Shown: positions 1 through 9,199, counted from the stretch's first letter. The stretch: 64,000 nucleotides of DNA from an uncultured Ruminococcus sp. (GCA_947566125.1 CANOIR010000002.1:1-64000), one strand, 5' to 3'. Made by a program: numbers and translations. The notes: generated by a model not told the origin, from the letters alone.

Positions 1-90
1 CATCAACAACTAAGGCAACAACAACCACTACATCAACAACTAAGGCAACAACAACCACTACATCAACAACTAAGGCAACAACAACTACTA
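1..90 (+). repeat. 30-bp tandem repeat in Thr-rich coding sequence
   Basis: Three consecutive 30-bp units, identical apart from single C/T changes, encode the 10-residue repeat STTKATTTTT. The array runs off the left edge, so the copy number is unknown. It is coding and in frame; length changes by slippage would alter linker length without breaking the frame. Confidence 0.85.
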
Positions 91-1427
91 CATCAACAAC
101 TGCTTCTATAGTAGGTCCTACTACCCCGACAACTACTTCAACTACAACTACATCGACTACTACAAAGCCTACAATGAGTATGACATCTTCTACTACTTCA
201 ACTACAAAAGATACAGGCGATGTTGTTGCCTCAACAACTACAACTGAAAGCACTACTACAAAGGAAATAACTACTACAAAAGAAACGACTACTACAACTA
301 CATCTACAACAGAAATCACCACCACCACTACTGATGAAACACAGCAAGTTCAAATTGCGAAGCGTGAAATTGCTGGCGGTAATATTACCGGTGCTGAAGT
401 AATTGGTGCTTACCTTAAGGTAACTGCTGATGATTTAAGCGTAGTTGATTCATGGGTATCTGATGGTACATTCCATACTATTTCTGGTCTTAAGGAAGGC
501 GTAACTTATACACTTTCTGAAACCGCACCTCCAAACGGATATTATTATGCAGCCTCTATTCAGTTCACTGTCCAGAATGGAGATGTATATATTGTAAACC
601 GTGATGGAAGTCTTAGTCAGGTCTTTGATGGCGTTATCGTAATGTATGATGAAGTAATTCCAGAGATAACAGAAACAATCCCTACTGAAACAGTTCCTAC
701 GGAAACTATTCCAACAGAAACTATTCCTACGGAAACTGGAGAAACAAGTGACACAGTGGAAATCGAAGAAACAACAGAAGCAACAACAGAAGCAACAACA
801 GAAATTGTAACATATGATATTGATATTAGTAAGCAGGATATTGCAGGCGGAGAACTTCCTGGTGCAATGCTCCAGATAAGTACAGCAAATGGTACTTTTG
901 ATCAGTGGATCTCAGATGGCACACCACATCGTATCTACGGACTCGTTGAAGGTGTCGTTTACACACTGACAGAAGTTCAGGCTCCTGAAAATTATTCTCT
1001 TGCTGAATCTATTGATTTCATAATTGAAAACGATCAGGTTTGTATTGTAACTAATGGACAATATATTCCAGTTGGAAGTTTGACGGTCGTTATGTATGAC
1101 GAATATGCTCCTATAGTAACCACCACTACTACAACCACCACAACAACTACTACGACAACAACTACTACAGAAAACACTACAACAACAAGTGAAGAAACAA
1201 CCACACCAATAGTTACTGACGCAACAGATAAGGTAACAACAACTACTACAAATAAGAACAATAATAATAACAACAATGGCAACAAAAACAACGGCGGTGG
1301 CGGCGGAAAGTATACAAATGTATCTACTTCTCCAAAGACACAGGATAATATTTCTGTTGCTGGAATATGCGGAACTGCAATTGTATTGGCTGTAATAGCA
1401 GATATGATTCGCAGAAAGAAAAAGTAA
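1..1427 (+). CDS. Thr-rich cell-surface protein with two SpaA/Cna-B-like domains, C-terminal anchor (5' end outside window)
   Basis: The reading frame is open from base 3, so the gene starts upstream and only its 3' part is visible. It begins with Thr/Ser/Lys-Ala tandem repeats. Two homologous domains of about 100 residues follow (roughly bases 340-650 and 810-1105). Each has a Lys near its start (IAKRE, ISKQD), a GL.EGV.YTL[ST]E core and a closing VVMYDE or similar strand, as in prealbumin-like SpaA/Cna-B domains, where Lys and Glu can form an isopeptide bond. Long poly-Thr linkers separate the parts. The C-terminus has an Asn/Gly-rich stretch, SPKTQD, a hydrophobic segment and RRKKK, the layout of a sortase signal with a non-canonical LPxTG-like motif. 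It is probably a wall-anchored adhesin or scaffold-type protein; the ligand is unknown. A hairpin terminator follows. Confidence 0.8.
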   Translation, partial: STTKATTTTTSTTKATTTTTSTTKATTTTTSTTASIVGPTTPTTTSTTTTSTTTKPTMSMTSSTTSTTKDTGDVVASTTTTESTTTKEITTTKETTTTTTSTTEITTTTTDETQQVQIAKREIAGGNITGAEVIGAYLKVTADDLSVVDSWVSDGTFHTISGLKEGVTYTLSETAPPNGYYYAASIQFTVQNGDVYIVNRDGSLSQVFDGVIVMYDEVIPEITETIPTETVPTETIPTETIPTETGETSDTVEIEETTEATTEATTEIVTYDIDISKQDIAGGELPGAMLQISTANGTFDQWISDGTPHRIYGLVEGVVYTLTEVQAPENYSLAESIDFIIENDQVCIVTNGQYIPVGSLTVVMYDEYAPIVTTTTTTTTTTTTTTTTTENTTTTSEETTTPIVTDATDKVTTTTTNKNNNNNNNGNKNNGGGGGKYTNVSTSPKTQDNISVAGICGTAIVLAVIADMIRRKKK

Positions 1428-1497
1428 ATCTTAAATGATCAAGTGATTATGCATGATTGTAATTTATCATGCTCAAGATCATTAAGGTATAATTAAA

Positions 1498-1537
1498 AGT
1501 ACTGCGGCGATTCAAAATTTGCCGCAGTACTTTTTTT
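1498..1537 (+). terminator. Rho-independent terminator of the surface-protein gene
   Basis: An 11-bp perfect stem (AGTACTGCGGC / GCCGCAGTACT) with a 12-nt loop is followed by a run of seven T. It lies 70 nt after the stop codon. Confidence 0.9.
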
Positions 1538-1592
1538 ACTTATTTTACTTATATTTTTTACTTATATTTTTGATAATTATATATTAAGCTGA

Positions 1593-1621
1593 TTGACTTG
1601 AAATATGAAAAATGATATAAT
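1593..1621 (+). promoter_or_regulatory. Sigma-A-type promoter of thrE-like gene
   Basis: TTGACT at 1593-1598, 17-bp spacer, TATAAT at 1616-1621. The predicted transcript starts about 65 nt before the ATG. Confidence 0.75.
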
Positions 1622-1693
1622 AGATAAGGCATTTACAAAACCGTATAATGATAATGTTGTAAAAAATTTAAGTCAATTGGGGTGTGTACACAA

Positions 1694-3016
1694 ATGAGTC
1701 AATTTAGAAAACAGCATATGTCTATAGCGTGGCACGATATAATCGAAAACGAAGATAATACGCCTGCTATAAATTCATCGCTTAAGGAGAAAGCAACTCT
1801 TGTTGGACGATTGGGACTTATGATGCTTTCAGTAGGTGCTGGTGCTTGGCGAGTAAGAGCTTCTATGAATAAGGCAGCAAGGGCGCTTAATATAACTTGT
1901 ACTGCTGATATTGGACTTTTATCTATTGAATATACATGCATTGAGAATGGCGAAACATATACAAATGCATTGTCTTTGAGTAATACTGGTGTTAATACGG
2001 ATAAATTAAATTATTTGGAAAAGTTTGCAGATGGATTTAATAAAAAAACTTCTAGATATTCAGTGGAGCATTTTCATAAAATACTTGATAAGATTCAAGA
2101 TATGCCAGGAAATTATACAGCTTTTAAGCTTGGCCTTGCAGCCGCAGTTGCTTGCGGTGCATTTACATTTCTACTTGGCGGAGGTATTGTAGAAGTAATA
2201 TGTGCATTCTTTGGTGCAGGAGCCGGAAATTTTATAAGAAAAAAACTTCTTGAAAAGCATATAACTTTATTTGCTAATGTCGCTGTCGGCGTGGCATCTG
2301 CTTGTTGTGTATATGTTTTGCTTATAAAATTAGCAGAAATAATATGGGGTATTTCAAATGTACATCAGGCTGGATATATATGCTCTATGCTTTTTGTAAT
2401 TCCTGGATTCCCACTTATAACAGGTGGCATAGACCTTGCAAAGCTTGATTTGCGTTCGGGTTTAGAACGCACAACATATGCTCTTCTTATAATTATAGTG
2501 GCTACTCTTACTGGTTGGATAACAGCGACTATTTTTCAATTTCAGCCATCGGATTTTGAAGAAATTTGCTTGAATCCTATACTGATGTTTGTACTCAGAC
2601 TTATATCAAGTTTTTGTGGTGTATACGGATTTTCACTTATGTTCAATAGCACAAAGAAAATGGCACTTACAGCTGGCGTCATTGGTATGATCGTAAATAC
2701 ACTACGTTTGGAACTTATAGATTTTACACCTATACCGGTTGCCGCTGCTGCATTTATAGGTTCATTATGTTCCGGCTTGCTTGCATCAGCTATTAAAAAA
2801 TATGTAGGATTTCCAAGAATCACTCTTACAGTGCCATCTATAGTTATAATGGTACCTGGTATGTTTATGTATAAGGGAATATATTATATTGCTTTAAATG
2901 ATATTCAAACAGGAGCACCTTGGCTTACAAAGGCACTTCTTATAGTAGTGGCTTTGCCGTTAGGACTTATATTTGCAAGAATACTGACAGATAATAACTT
3001 TAGAAAAAGCAGCTAA
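1694..3016 (+). CDS. Threonine/serine exporter family protein (ThrE-like)
   Basis: This is an integral membrane protein of 440 residues. An N-terminal soluble region of about 140 residues matches the DUF1212 (ThrE N-terminal) pattern: RLGLMMLSVGAGAWRVR, then a TALSLSNTG-like stretch. About ten hydrophobic segments follow. The second half (PGFPLITGGIDLAKLD onward) corresponds to the ThrE_2 domain, so both halves that are separate YjjP/YjjB-type proteins in many bacteria are one chain here. The family exports threonine and serine, or small dicarboxylates in the YjjPB case; the substrate cannot be decided from sequence. ATG at 1694 is preferred over GTG at 1682 because GGGGTG lies 9-10 nt upstream of it. 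It appears monocistronic, with its own promoter and terminator. Confidence 0.85.
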   Translation: MSQFRKQHMSIAWHDIIENEDNTPAINSSLKEKATLVGRLGLMMLSVGAGAWRVRASMNKAARALNITCTADIGLLSIEYTCIENGETYTNALSLSNTGVNTDKLNYLEKFADGFNKKTSRYSVEHFHKILDKIQDMPGNYTAFKLGLAAAVACGAFTFLLGGGIVEVICAFFGAGAGNFIRKKLLEKHITLFANVAVGVASACCVYVLLIKLAEIIWGISNVHQAGYICSMLFVIPGFPLITGGIDLAKLDLRSGLERTTYALLIIIVATLTGWITATIFQFQPSDFEEICLNPILMFVLRLISSFCGVYGFSLMFNSTKKMALTAGVIGMIVNTLRLELIDFTPIPVAAAAFIGSLCSGLLASAIKKYVGFPRITLTVPSIVIMVPGMFMYKGIYYIALNDIQTGAPWLTKALLIVVALPLGLIFARILTDNNFRKSS

Positions 3017-3025
3017 TAGAATAAA

Positions 3026-3068
3026 AAGCAGTCTGAATCGTTTAATTGATCCAGGCTGCTTTGTTTTT
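3026..3068 (+). terminator. Terminator of thrE-like gene
   Basis: A stem of about 14 bp (AAGCAGTCTG... paired with ...CAGGCTGCTT, with G-U and one mismatch) is followed by a T-rich tract, just after the stop. Confidence 0.8.
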
Positions 3069-3091
3069 TGATTGTTATCTTATTTACATAT

Positions 3092-3129
3092 AAAAAAGGC
3101 TGTTACAACTAGAATCTCTGCAACAGCCT
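3092..3129 (-). terminator. Terminator of the lon-engB-lysA operon
   Basis: The AGGCTGTT / AACAGCCT stem ends, read on the minus strand, in a run of T. It lies about 30 nt past the lysA stop and faces the thrE terminator (convergent genes). Confidence 0.8.
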
Positions 3130-3161
3130 CATTTTTATTTGCGGTAATATTTAATTATATC

Positions 3162-4460
3162 TTAAATATCATTTCTTATAATATCTTCCAAAGTTTCTCT
3201 TTTGACAACAACACGTGATTCGCCGTCTTTAACAAATACAACAGCCGGTTTTAAAAGTCTATTGTAATTTGATGACATGGAGTAATTATAAGCACCGGTT
3301 GCACATACTGCTAAAATATCACCAGGTTCACAATCCTGAAGCGGCATATTTTCTCCAATAAGGTCACCACTTTCACAGCATTTACCTGCAATAGTAACAG
3401 TAGTGTCTTTAGGCTGAGATGCCTTATTTGCAACAACAGCATCATATTCAGATTGATATAATATATATCTTGGATTATCACACATACCACCGTCAATAGA
3501 TACATATGTACGAATATTAGGTATAATTTTTTTACCACCTACAGTATAAAGTGTAATTCCGGCAGGTCCTGCGATAGAACGTCCCGGTTCAATTAAGATA
3601 AAAGGCAATGGCATATCATTTTCTTTGCAGAATTTATGCACTACAACAGATACAGATTCCATAAATGTTTCGTATGGAAGTGGATCGTCACTTTCTGTAT
3701 ATTGAATGCCAAATCCACCGCCAAGATTTAAGTCGCGTACAGTAACACCGAGTTCATCACGAATTTTTTTCATGAATGTAAGCATTACTTCAGCAGCTGC
3801 TTCAAATCCTTGTGTGTCAAGAATCTGAGAACCAATATGACAGTGAAGACCAACGAAATTAAGACTTTTACATTCTAATGCGAATTTTACAGCGTCGAAT
3901 GCCTCACCGGTTTCCAGTGCAAAACCAAATTTGCTATCGATCTGACCTGTTCTTATAAAGTTATGTGTATGAGCATCAACACCAGGCTTTATTCTTAAAA
4001 GAACATTTGCTGTTTTGCCAGTTTCTTCACACAATTTATTGAGTGATTTCATTTCATAAATATTATCTGCTACAATACGTCCTACGCCATATTTAATAGC
4101 CATTTGTAATTCATCGATCGTTTTATTGTTTCCGTGTAAACAGATCTTATCTGCATCAGTTCCGGCTGCAATCGCAGTATACAGTTCACCGCCTGATACT
4201 ACATCAACTCCTAAGCCTTCACTTGCAATAACACGATATATTTCTTTGCAAGCAAACACTTTGCTTGCATAGCATACAAGACCATTTCCATTGTAAAAAC
4301 GATCGATGCTTTCTTTAAAACTGCGTGCATTGCTGCGAACAAGGTCTTCGTCCATAACATATAAAGGTGTGCCATATTTTTGGGCAAGTTCAGTAGTGTC
4401 AATTCCACCTATAGTAAGGTTACCTTTTTCATTAACATCAAGATTTTTTGATACAAACAT
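3162..4460 (-). CDS. lysA: Diaminopimelate decarboxylase
   Basis: It decarboxylates meso-diaminopimelate to L-lysine, the last step of lysine synthesis, using PLP. The length of 432 residues is typical. YASKVFACK carries the PLP lysine (K67). HCHIGSQ, the Gly-rich GGGFGI and EPGRSI are the barrel's phosphate- and substrate-binding motifs, and CESGD near residue 360 is the active-site Cys loop contributed across the dimer. It is the last gene of a lon-engB-lysA run with short gaps. A meso-DAP dehydrogenase gene (14748) that could supply its substrate is in the same window. Confidence 0.97.
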   Translation of the reverse strand: MFVSKNLDVNEKGNLTIGGIDTTELAQKYGTPLYVMDEDLVRSNARSFKESIDRFYNGNGLVCYASKVFACKEIYRVIASEGLGVDVVSGGELYTAIAAGTDADKICLHGNNKTIDELQMAIKYGVGRIVADNIYEMKSLNKLCEETGKTANVLLRIKPGVDAHTHNFIRTGQIDSKFGFALETGEAFDAVKFALECKSLNFVGLHCHIGSQILDTQGFEAAAEVMLTFMKKIRDELGVTVRDLNLGGGFGIQYTESDDPLPYETFMESVSVVVHKFCKENDMPLPFILIEPGRSIAGPAGITLYTVGGKKIIPNIRTYVSIDGGMCDNPRYILYQSEYDAVVANKASQPKDTTVTIAGKCCESGDLIGENMPLQDCEPGDILAVCATGAYNYSMSSNYNRLLKPAVVFVKDGESRVVVKRETLEDIIRNDI

Positions 4461-4495
4461 AATTTATACTTCCTTTCAAATTATAATCAATATTT

Positions 4496-5086
4496 TTAAT
4501 CAGAACTTTCAGCAATATCTTCAATAATACTGCGAATTTCTTCAATGCCTTCTCTAGTTATAGAAGAAAATTGGACAGAATGTATATCATCAAAGTATGG
4601 TATTTCTTCTTCAAACGCAGAAAGACGACGTTTTCTTTCGGTAGGCTTTAATTTATCAGCTTTTGTAAGAATTATTACAAACGGCATTTCACGTTCAATA
4701 AGATAATTTATCATATGTAAATCATCTTTGGATGGAGCATGACGCATATCAATTAACAGAAATATTAGTTTTATATTTCTGTTTGAATTGAGATACCCTT
4801 CAATAAGGTCTGCCCAGCGGTGCTTTTCTGTTTTAGCAACTTTTGCATATCCATATCCAGGCAAGTCCACTATTTTAATAGGATCAACATTATAGAAGTT
4901 TATAGTGGATGTTTTTCCCGGAACGGCACTTACACGAGCGAGTGACTTTCGATTCATTATTTTATTTATAAGTGTCGATTTTCCCACGTTGGAACGTCCT
5001 GCAAAAGCTATTTCAATGCAGTTGCATGGTGGGATTTGAGAGAATAATCCATATGACGCTTCGAATGATGCAAGATTAAAATTCAT
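4496..5086 (-). CDS. engB: Ribosome-biogenesis GTPase EngB/YsxC
   Basis: This small GTPase (196 residues) is needed for 50S subunit assembly. GRSNVGKST (30-38) is the P-loop, followed by the KTSTINFY switch I region, DLPGYGYAK (G3) and TKADK (G4). SSITREGIEE is the G5 region. It lies 9 nt downstream of lon, the common Firmicutes order lon-engB, and is presumably cotranscribed with it. Confidence 0.96.
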   Translation of the reverse strand: MNFNLASFEASYGLFSQIPPCNCIEIAFAGRSNVGKSTLINKIMNRKSLARVSAVPGKTSTINFYNVDPIKIVDLPGYGYAKVAKTEKHRWADLIEGYLNSNRNIKLIFLLIDMRHAPSKDDLHMINYLIEREMPFVIILTKADKLKPTERKRRLSAFEEEIPYFDDIHSVQFSSITREGIEEIRSIIEDIAESSD

Positions 5087-5095
5087 ATAACCTCC

Positions 5096-7513
5096 TTATA
5101 AATAAGCCAAAGGCTTTGATGTATTTTTATCAGCAGGCGGTATAATAGACGCTGCATTATCATATTCATTTTCATTATATTCTGGCTGATATACAAGAGC
5201 ATTTTTCAATACTGTATCAAGTGTTCTTGCTGGAATAAATTCAATATTATCTTTTACAATATCATCAACTTCATGTAAATCAGGAACATTTTTTTCAGGA
5301 ATGATAACTGTTTTTATACCGCTTCTATAGGCTGCCATTGATTTTTCACGAAGTCCTCCTATAGGTAAAACTTTGCCATGTAAAGTAATTTCACCAGTCA
5401 TAGCGACATCACTTCTAACGGGTATTCCTGACAATGCAGACACAATAGCTGTAACCATAGTAACGCCTGCCGATGGACCGTCTTTTGGAATAGCTCCTTC
5501 CGGTGCATGGATATGTATATCACGCTTTTCATAGAAATCAGGATTGATATTATATCTTTTAGCAATGCTTCTAACATAGCTTACAGCAATTTTTGCACTT
5601 TCTTTCATAACATCGCCGAGTGAACCAGTTATTTCTACAACACCTTTTCCGCTTAAATGAATAACTTCAAGTGGCATAAGAACTCCACCTACAGATGTCC
5701 ATGCCAGTCCATTTACAAGACCGATAGTATTTTCAGTTGCCTGTTCATCTTGCAGGAATTTTCTTGGACCAAGATAACTTTCAATATTTTTGGAAGTAAA
5801 TATTACCTTTTTCTGTTCTTCTGAAACAATAGCTTTAGCAGCTTTTCGGCAGAGTGATGCAATATATCTTTCAAGTTCACGTACGCCGGATTCCTTTGTA
5901 TAGCAATCTATAAGATCATATATAGCACTGTCTTGAATTTTCATTTGAGAATTTTTCAATCCGTGCTTTTTAACTTGTTTTGAAATCAAATGTTCTTTTG
6001 CAATATGAAACTTTTCTTCTCGTGTATAACTTCCCAGTTCAATGATTTCCATTCTGTCAAGTAATGGTGCAGGGATCGTATCAAGCGTGTTGGCAGTAGC
6101 AACAAATAATACCTGACTTAAATCAAAAGGAACTTCTACATAGTGGTCACGAAATGTTTTATTTTGTTCGCTATCAAGAACTTCCAGCATTGCAGCAGAT
6201 GGATCACCCTTGAAATCACTGCTCATTTTGTCTATTTCATCAAGCAAAATGAGAGGATTATTTGTACCCGCACGTGTAAGTGCGTCTATAATTCTACCAG
6301 GCATTGCACCGATATATGTCTTTCTATGACCCCGTATATCAGATTCATCACGAACTCCACCCAGTGATATTCTTTCATATTTTCTACCAAGTGCTTTGGC
6401 AATAGAACGTCCTATGGAAGTTTTTCCCACACCAGGAGGTCCTACAAGACATAAAATCTGTCCGGTAACATCAGGCATTAGAGAGTGAACTGAAATACTT
6501 TCAAGCACACGTTCTTTTACTTTCTGCATACCATAATGATCTTTATTAAGCACATTGCGTGATTTTTCAATATTTGCTTTTGATTTAGAAGAATTATTCC
6601 ACGGTAAATCTAAAACAACATCAAGATAACTGCGTATTACAAATGATTCCTGAGATGCAGGCGGCAGTTTGCTAAGACGTTCAGCTTCTTTATAAAGCTT
6701 ATCCGTGTCAACTTCGGAAAGATTAAGTTCTTGAATCTTTTTCATATATTCAAAAACTTCTTCTTGTTCATCTTCTTCGCCAAGTTGACTTGCAATAGCT
6801 CTCATCTGTTCACGAAGATAATATTCACGCTGTCCCTTATCCATATTTTCTTTGGTAAGTTCCTGGATTTCATGCTCAAGCGTAAGCACTTCAGTTTCTT
6901 TTATCAAAAATGAATATAGAAGATTTAATCTTTTAAGAATATTGTTTTCTTCAAGAAGCTTTTGTTTATCGTAAAAGTCAATGCCTATGTTAAATATAAT
7001 ACTATTGAAAAGTTTATATGGGTCATCTTGGCACATAACAGCGACTATAAGTTCTTTCGGCATACGTGGAAAGAGCTGGCTGTATTGGTCAAATTGTTTT
7101 TTTATTGCACGCATTACAGCATCTATTTCAACCTGGTCAATTTTTGAACGTGTAGAATATTGTAAAGGCAGTACATCAGCTGAAATGTAATTTGTTCCTA
7201 TGTTAAGTGTTTCAAGTTTAGCTTTTTGAACTCCTTCAACAAGAATTCGCAGTATCCCCTCTTGAGTTGTCAGTATCTGACGAACTTTAGCAATTACTCC
7301 ATAGCGATAAAGATCTTTCATCTCCGGTTCTTCTATAAAAACATCTTTTTGAGCTGTAAGAAATATCTTTTTGTCTGATTCATAAGCTGCTTTAATAGCG
7401 TTGATAGATTTTTCCCTTGCGACATCAAAGTGCATTACCATTTCGGGAAATATAACCAAACCTCGCATTGCGACTAAAGGCAGCCGGCATATGTCTTTTT
7501 CATTTATACTCAT
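5096..7513 (-). CDS. lon: ATP-dependent protease Lon (LonA type)
   Basis: This cytosolic AAA+ serine protease degrades damaged and regulatory proteins. It has 805 residues. The N-terminal substrate-binding domain (RLPLVAMRGLVIFPEM) is followed by a coiled-coil region, then the AAA+ module with GPPGVGKTS (about 355) and Walker B LILLDEIDK. The C-terminal protease domain carries the catalytic Ser in PKDGPSAGVT and the Lys in GLREKSMAA. It is the first gene of lon-engB-lysA, with its own promoter in the divergent intergenic region. Confidence 0.98.
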   Translation of the reverse strand: MSINEKDICRLPLVAMRGLVIFPEMVMHFDVAREKSINAIKAAYESDKKIFLTAQKDVFIEEPEMKDLYRYGVIAKVRQILTTQEGILRILVEGVQKAKLETLNIGTNYISADVLPLQYSTRSKIDQVEIDAVMRAIKKQFDQYSQLFPRMPKELIVAVMCQDDPYKLFNSIIFNIGIDFYDKQKLLEENNILKRLNLLYSFLIKETEVLTLEHEIQELTKENMDKGQREYYLREQMRAIASQLGEEDEQEEVFEYMKKIQELNLSEVDTDKLYKEAERLSKLPPASQESFVIRSYLDVVLDLPWNNSSKSKANIEKSRNVLNKDHYGMQKVKERVLESISVHSLMPDVTGQILCLVGPPGVGKTSIGRSIAKALGRKYERISLGGVRDESDIRGHRKTYIGAMPGRIIDALTRAGTNNPLILLDEIDKMSSDFKGDPSAAMLEVLDSEQNKTFRDHYVEVPFDLSQVLFVATANTLDTIPAPLLDRMEIIELGSYTREEKFHIAKEHLISKQVKKHGLKNSQMKIQDSAIYDLIDCYTKESGVRELERYIASLCRKAAKAIVSEEQKKVIFTSKNIESYLGPRKFLQDEQATENTIGLVNGLAWTSVGGVLMPLEVIHLSGKGVVEITGSLGDVMKESAKIAVSYVRSIAKRYNINPDFYEKRDIHIHAPEGAIPKDGPSAGVTMVTAIVSALSGIPVRSDVAMTGEITLHGKVLPIGGLREKSMAAYRSGIKTVIIPEKNVPDLHEVDDIVKDNIEFIPARTLDTVLKNALVYQPEYNENEYDNAASIIPPADKNTSKPLAYL

Positions 7514-7609
7514 TGTTCTATTCCCTTCCGCACCACAAAGTAGCTGTATATTACAGTAGGTGCAATTTCAAAATCTCGTCAATTAACTCTTGTTTATTAT
7601 AATAAAAAT

Positions 7610-7638
7610 ATTATACTATAAAACGACTTCTTTTTCAA
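7610..7638 (-). promoter_or_regulatory. Predicted lon promoter
   Basis: On the minus strand, TTGAAA (7638-7633), 17-bp spacer and TATAAT (7615-7610). The leader is about 95 nt. I saw no clear CtsR or CIRCE heat-shock operator. Confidence 0.65.
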
Positions 7639-7760
7639 GTGGGAATTATAAATATTTATAAATGGAATATAAGAACCCGTATCTATAGAATAATTTATAT
7701 ATCTTTTTTGGAGATTTTTTTAAATTAACGCATATCTTCCCTATGAACACAGATTCTAAC

Positions 7761-7789
7761 TTGACAAACATTAATAAAACGTGTACAAT
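7761..7789 (+). promoter_or_regulatory. Predicted promoter of the HAD gene pair
   Basis: TTGACA (7761-7766), 17-bp spacer, TACAAT (7784-7789). An AAAGGAGAG ribosome-binding site precedes the ATG at 7832. Confidence 0.75.
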
Positions 7790-7831
7790 AATAAATAAGT
7801 TTTAGTTATTATATAAAGGAGAGAATATAGC

Positions 7832-8491
7832 ATGATAAAAGGCATTTTATTTGACATGGATGGACTTCTTCTTGATACAGAAAAGTATTATTTCGTGTGT
7901 TGGATCAAAAGTGCTGAAGAATTTGGTTTTTCTATGAAACCACATCATGCACTTGCCGTACGCAGTCTTTCTTCAAAATATGCCGAGCCTTATTTGAAAA
8001 AATCACTTGGTGAAGATTTTGATTATTATTCAGTACGTGCAAAACGCAGAGAGCTTGTTTATAATGCAATGCAGACATATGGGATAAAACTTAAGCCGGG
8101 TGTAAATGAGCTTTTAAAATATTGCAAAGAAAATGATATAATTACGGCTGTTGCAACAGCTACAACTACTGAAAATGCAAAAAAATATCTTGAAAAAGTA
8201 GGTGTCGCAGATATGTTTTCTAAAATAGTAGGCGGTGATTCAATAGAAAATGGCAAACCTGCACCTGATATATATTTAAAAGCAGCACGGGAGTTGGGAC
8301 TTGAAACTGAAAGCTGCATTGCACTGGAGGATTCACCAAATGGAATTATTGCAGCATTTTCAGCAGGTTGTAAACCTATTATGATTCCTGATCTTACAGA
8401 ACCTACAGAAGAATTAAAGCCTTTGCTTTATGATTGTTTGCCTACCCTTTTTAATGTAATTGATATATTAAAGAGAGAGAAAGGAGAATAG
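7832..8491 (+). CDS. HAD superfamily hydrolase, beta-phosphoglucomutase-like
   Basis: This 219-residue soluble HAD phosphatase or phosphomutase has motif I DMDGLLLDTE at residues 8-17. It has a helical cap of about 70 residues, motif II in VATATT, a Lys in GGDSIENGKPAPD and motif IV LEDSPNGI. The architecture matches subfamily IA/variant 3 (beta-PGM, phosphatases of sugar phosphates). The substrate cannot be assigned. The next gene starts 2 nt after its stop, so the two are translationally linked. Confidence 0.85.
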   Translation: MIKGILFDMDGLLLDTEKYYFVCWIKSAEEFGFSMKPHHALAVRSLSSKYAEPYLKKSLGEDFDYYSVRAKRRELVYNAMQTYGIKLKPGVNELLKYCKENDIITAVATATTTENAKKYLEKVGVADMFSKIVGGDSIENGKPAPDIYLKAARELGLETESCIALEDSPNGIIAAFSAGCKPIMIPDLTEPTEELKPLLYDCLPTLFNVIDILKREKGE

Positions 8492-8492
8492 A

Positions 8493-8759
8493 ATGGCATC
8501 GAAATCTGTTTCAAAATATTTTGATATTCCAAAGTTTTATTATTTTGAATCGAAAAATGATTTTAGCGGCAGCAAAGATCAAACTTTTAATTACAAAATT
8601 ATTTCAGGTGATAAGTTGAAAATTAAAATATGGCATGGCTGGATTTGTTCTGAAAAGGCAGAAATAGAAGATGAAAAGGAATTTCCGTTTGATCAGAATG
8701 GATTTGAGGATATGATCAAATGGTTAGATGAACAATATGAAATGAATTTAAAAAAGTAA
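8493..8759 (+). CDS. Small conserved-looking hypothetical protein
   Basis: An 88-residue soluble protein that I do not recognise. It is acidic and aromatic-rich, with a predicted beta-hairpin stretch (FNYKIISGDKLKIKIWHGW) followed by EAEIEDEKEF-like charged sequence and a C-terminal amphipathic helix. It starts 2 nt after the HAD gene stop, with GAGAAAGGAG just upstream, so it is a real, coupled second cistron. No signal peptide or metal-binding motif is seen. Confidence 0.7.
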   Translation: MASKSVSKYFDIPKFYYFESKNDFSGSKDQTFNYKIISGDKLKIKIWHGWICSEKAEIEDEKEFPFDQNGFEDMIKWLDEQYEMNLKK

Positions 8760-8839
8760 AGTTAATATTATTAATTAGTGGCAAATATTACTGTTTGTCA
8801 CTAATTTTTTTAATAAATATAAAAAGCGTAAAATAATGC

Positions 8840-8870
8840 TTGACACATAATACTATGTATGATATAGTAT
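8840..8870 (+). promoter_or_regulatory. padR operon promoter with overlapping palindromic operator
   Basis: TTGACA (8840-8845), 17-bp spacer, TATAGT (8863-8868). An inverted repeat ATACTAT-N7-ATAGTAT (8850-8870) covers the spacer and -10 box, where PadR-family repressors typically bind. Autoregulation is inferred from this position. Confidence 0.75.
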
Positions 8871-8890
8871 TATACGAAAGGAGGGATTGC

Positions 8891-9199
8891 GTGGATGTTC
8901 AGTTAAAACGTGGCCTTTTGGATATCAGTGTTCTTGCAGCTATAAAAAACGAGGATTCATATGGGTATCGTATAGTAAAAGATTTAAAACCATATATTGA
9001 AATATCTGAATCCACTTTATACCCTATTTTAAGACGGCTTGAATCAAATAATCTTCTATCGGTTCGTTCAGTTGAACACAATGGAAGATTAAGAAAATAT
9101 TATCATATAACACCTGCCGGTCTTAAACGTATAGAGGAATTTAAAGAAGAATGGAAAGAAATAGTTTCAATATATAAATTTATTGTCAGAGAGGATTGA
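8891..9199 (+). CDS. PadR-family transcriptional regulator
   Basis: A 102-residue winged-helix repressor. MDVQLKRGLLDISVLAAI is the characteristic PadR N-terminus. ISESTLYPILRRLE is the recognition helix and GRLRKYYHITPAG the wing. The GTG at 8891 is chosen over upstream candidates because AAGGAGGG ends 5 nt before it and the upstream region is the promoter and operator. It heads a three-gene operon PadR-DUF1700-DUF4097, a recurring Firmicutes arrangement linked to envelope stress. The operator suggests autorepression. Confidence 0.92.
   Translation: MDVQLKRGLLDISVLAAIKNEDSYGYRIVKDLKPYIEISESTLYPILRRLESNNLLSVRSVEHNGRLRKYYHITPAGLKRIEEFKEEWKEIVSIYKFIVRED

Larger units (their letters stand above)
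7514..7831. other. Divergent intergenic region between lon and the HAD gene
   Basis: This gene-free stretch of 318 bp is AT-rich. It contains two outward-facing promoters, listed separately. No further gene or conserved RNA was recognised. Confidence 0.7.

Noticed and set aside
1..90. CRISPR-like array
   Set aside because: The 30-bp units are directly adjacent without spacers and encode STTKATTTTT in frame; they are coding tandem repeats.
1034..1291. Minus-strand ORF of 85 codons rich in Val/Leu
   Set aside because: It is the antisense of poly-Thr codons in the surface-protein gene; its composition is an artefact and it has no ribosome-binding site.
1668..1694. GTG at 1682 as thrE start
   Set aside because: It overlaps the likely ribosome-binding site; ATG at 1694 has correct spacing.
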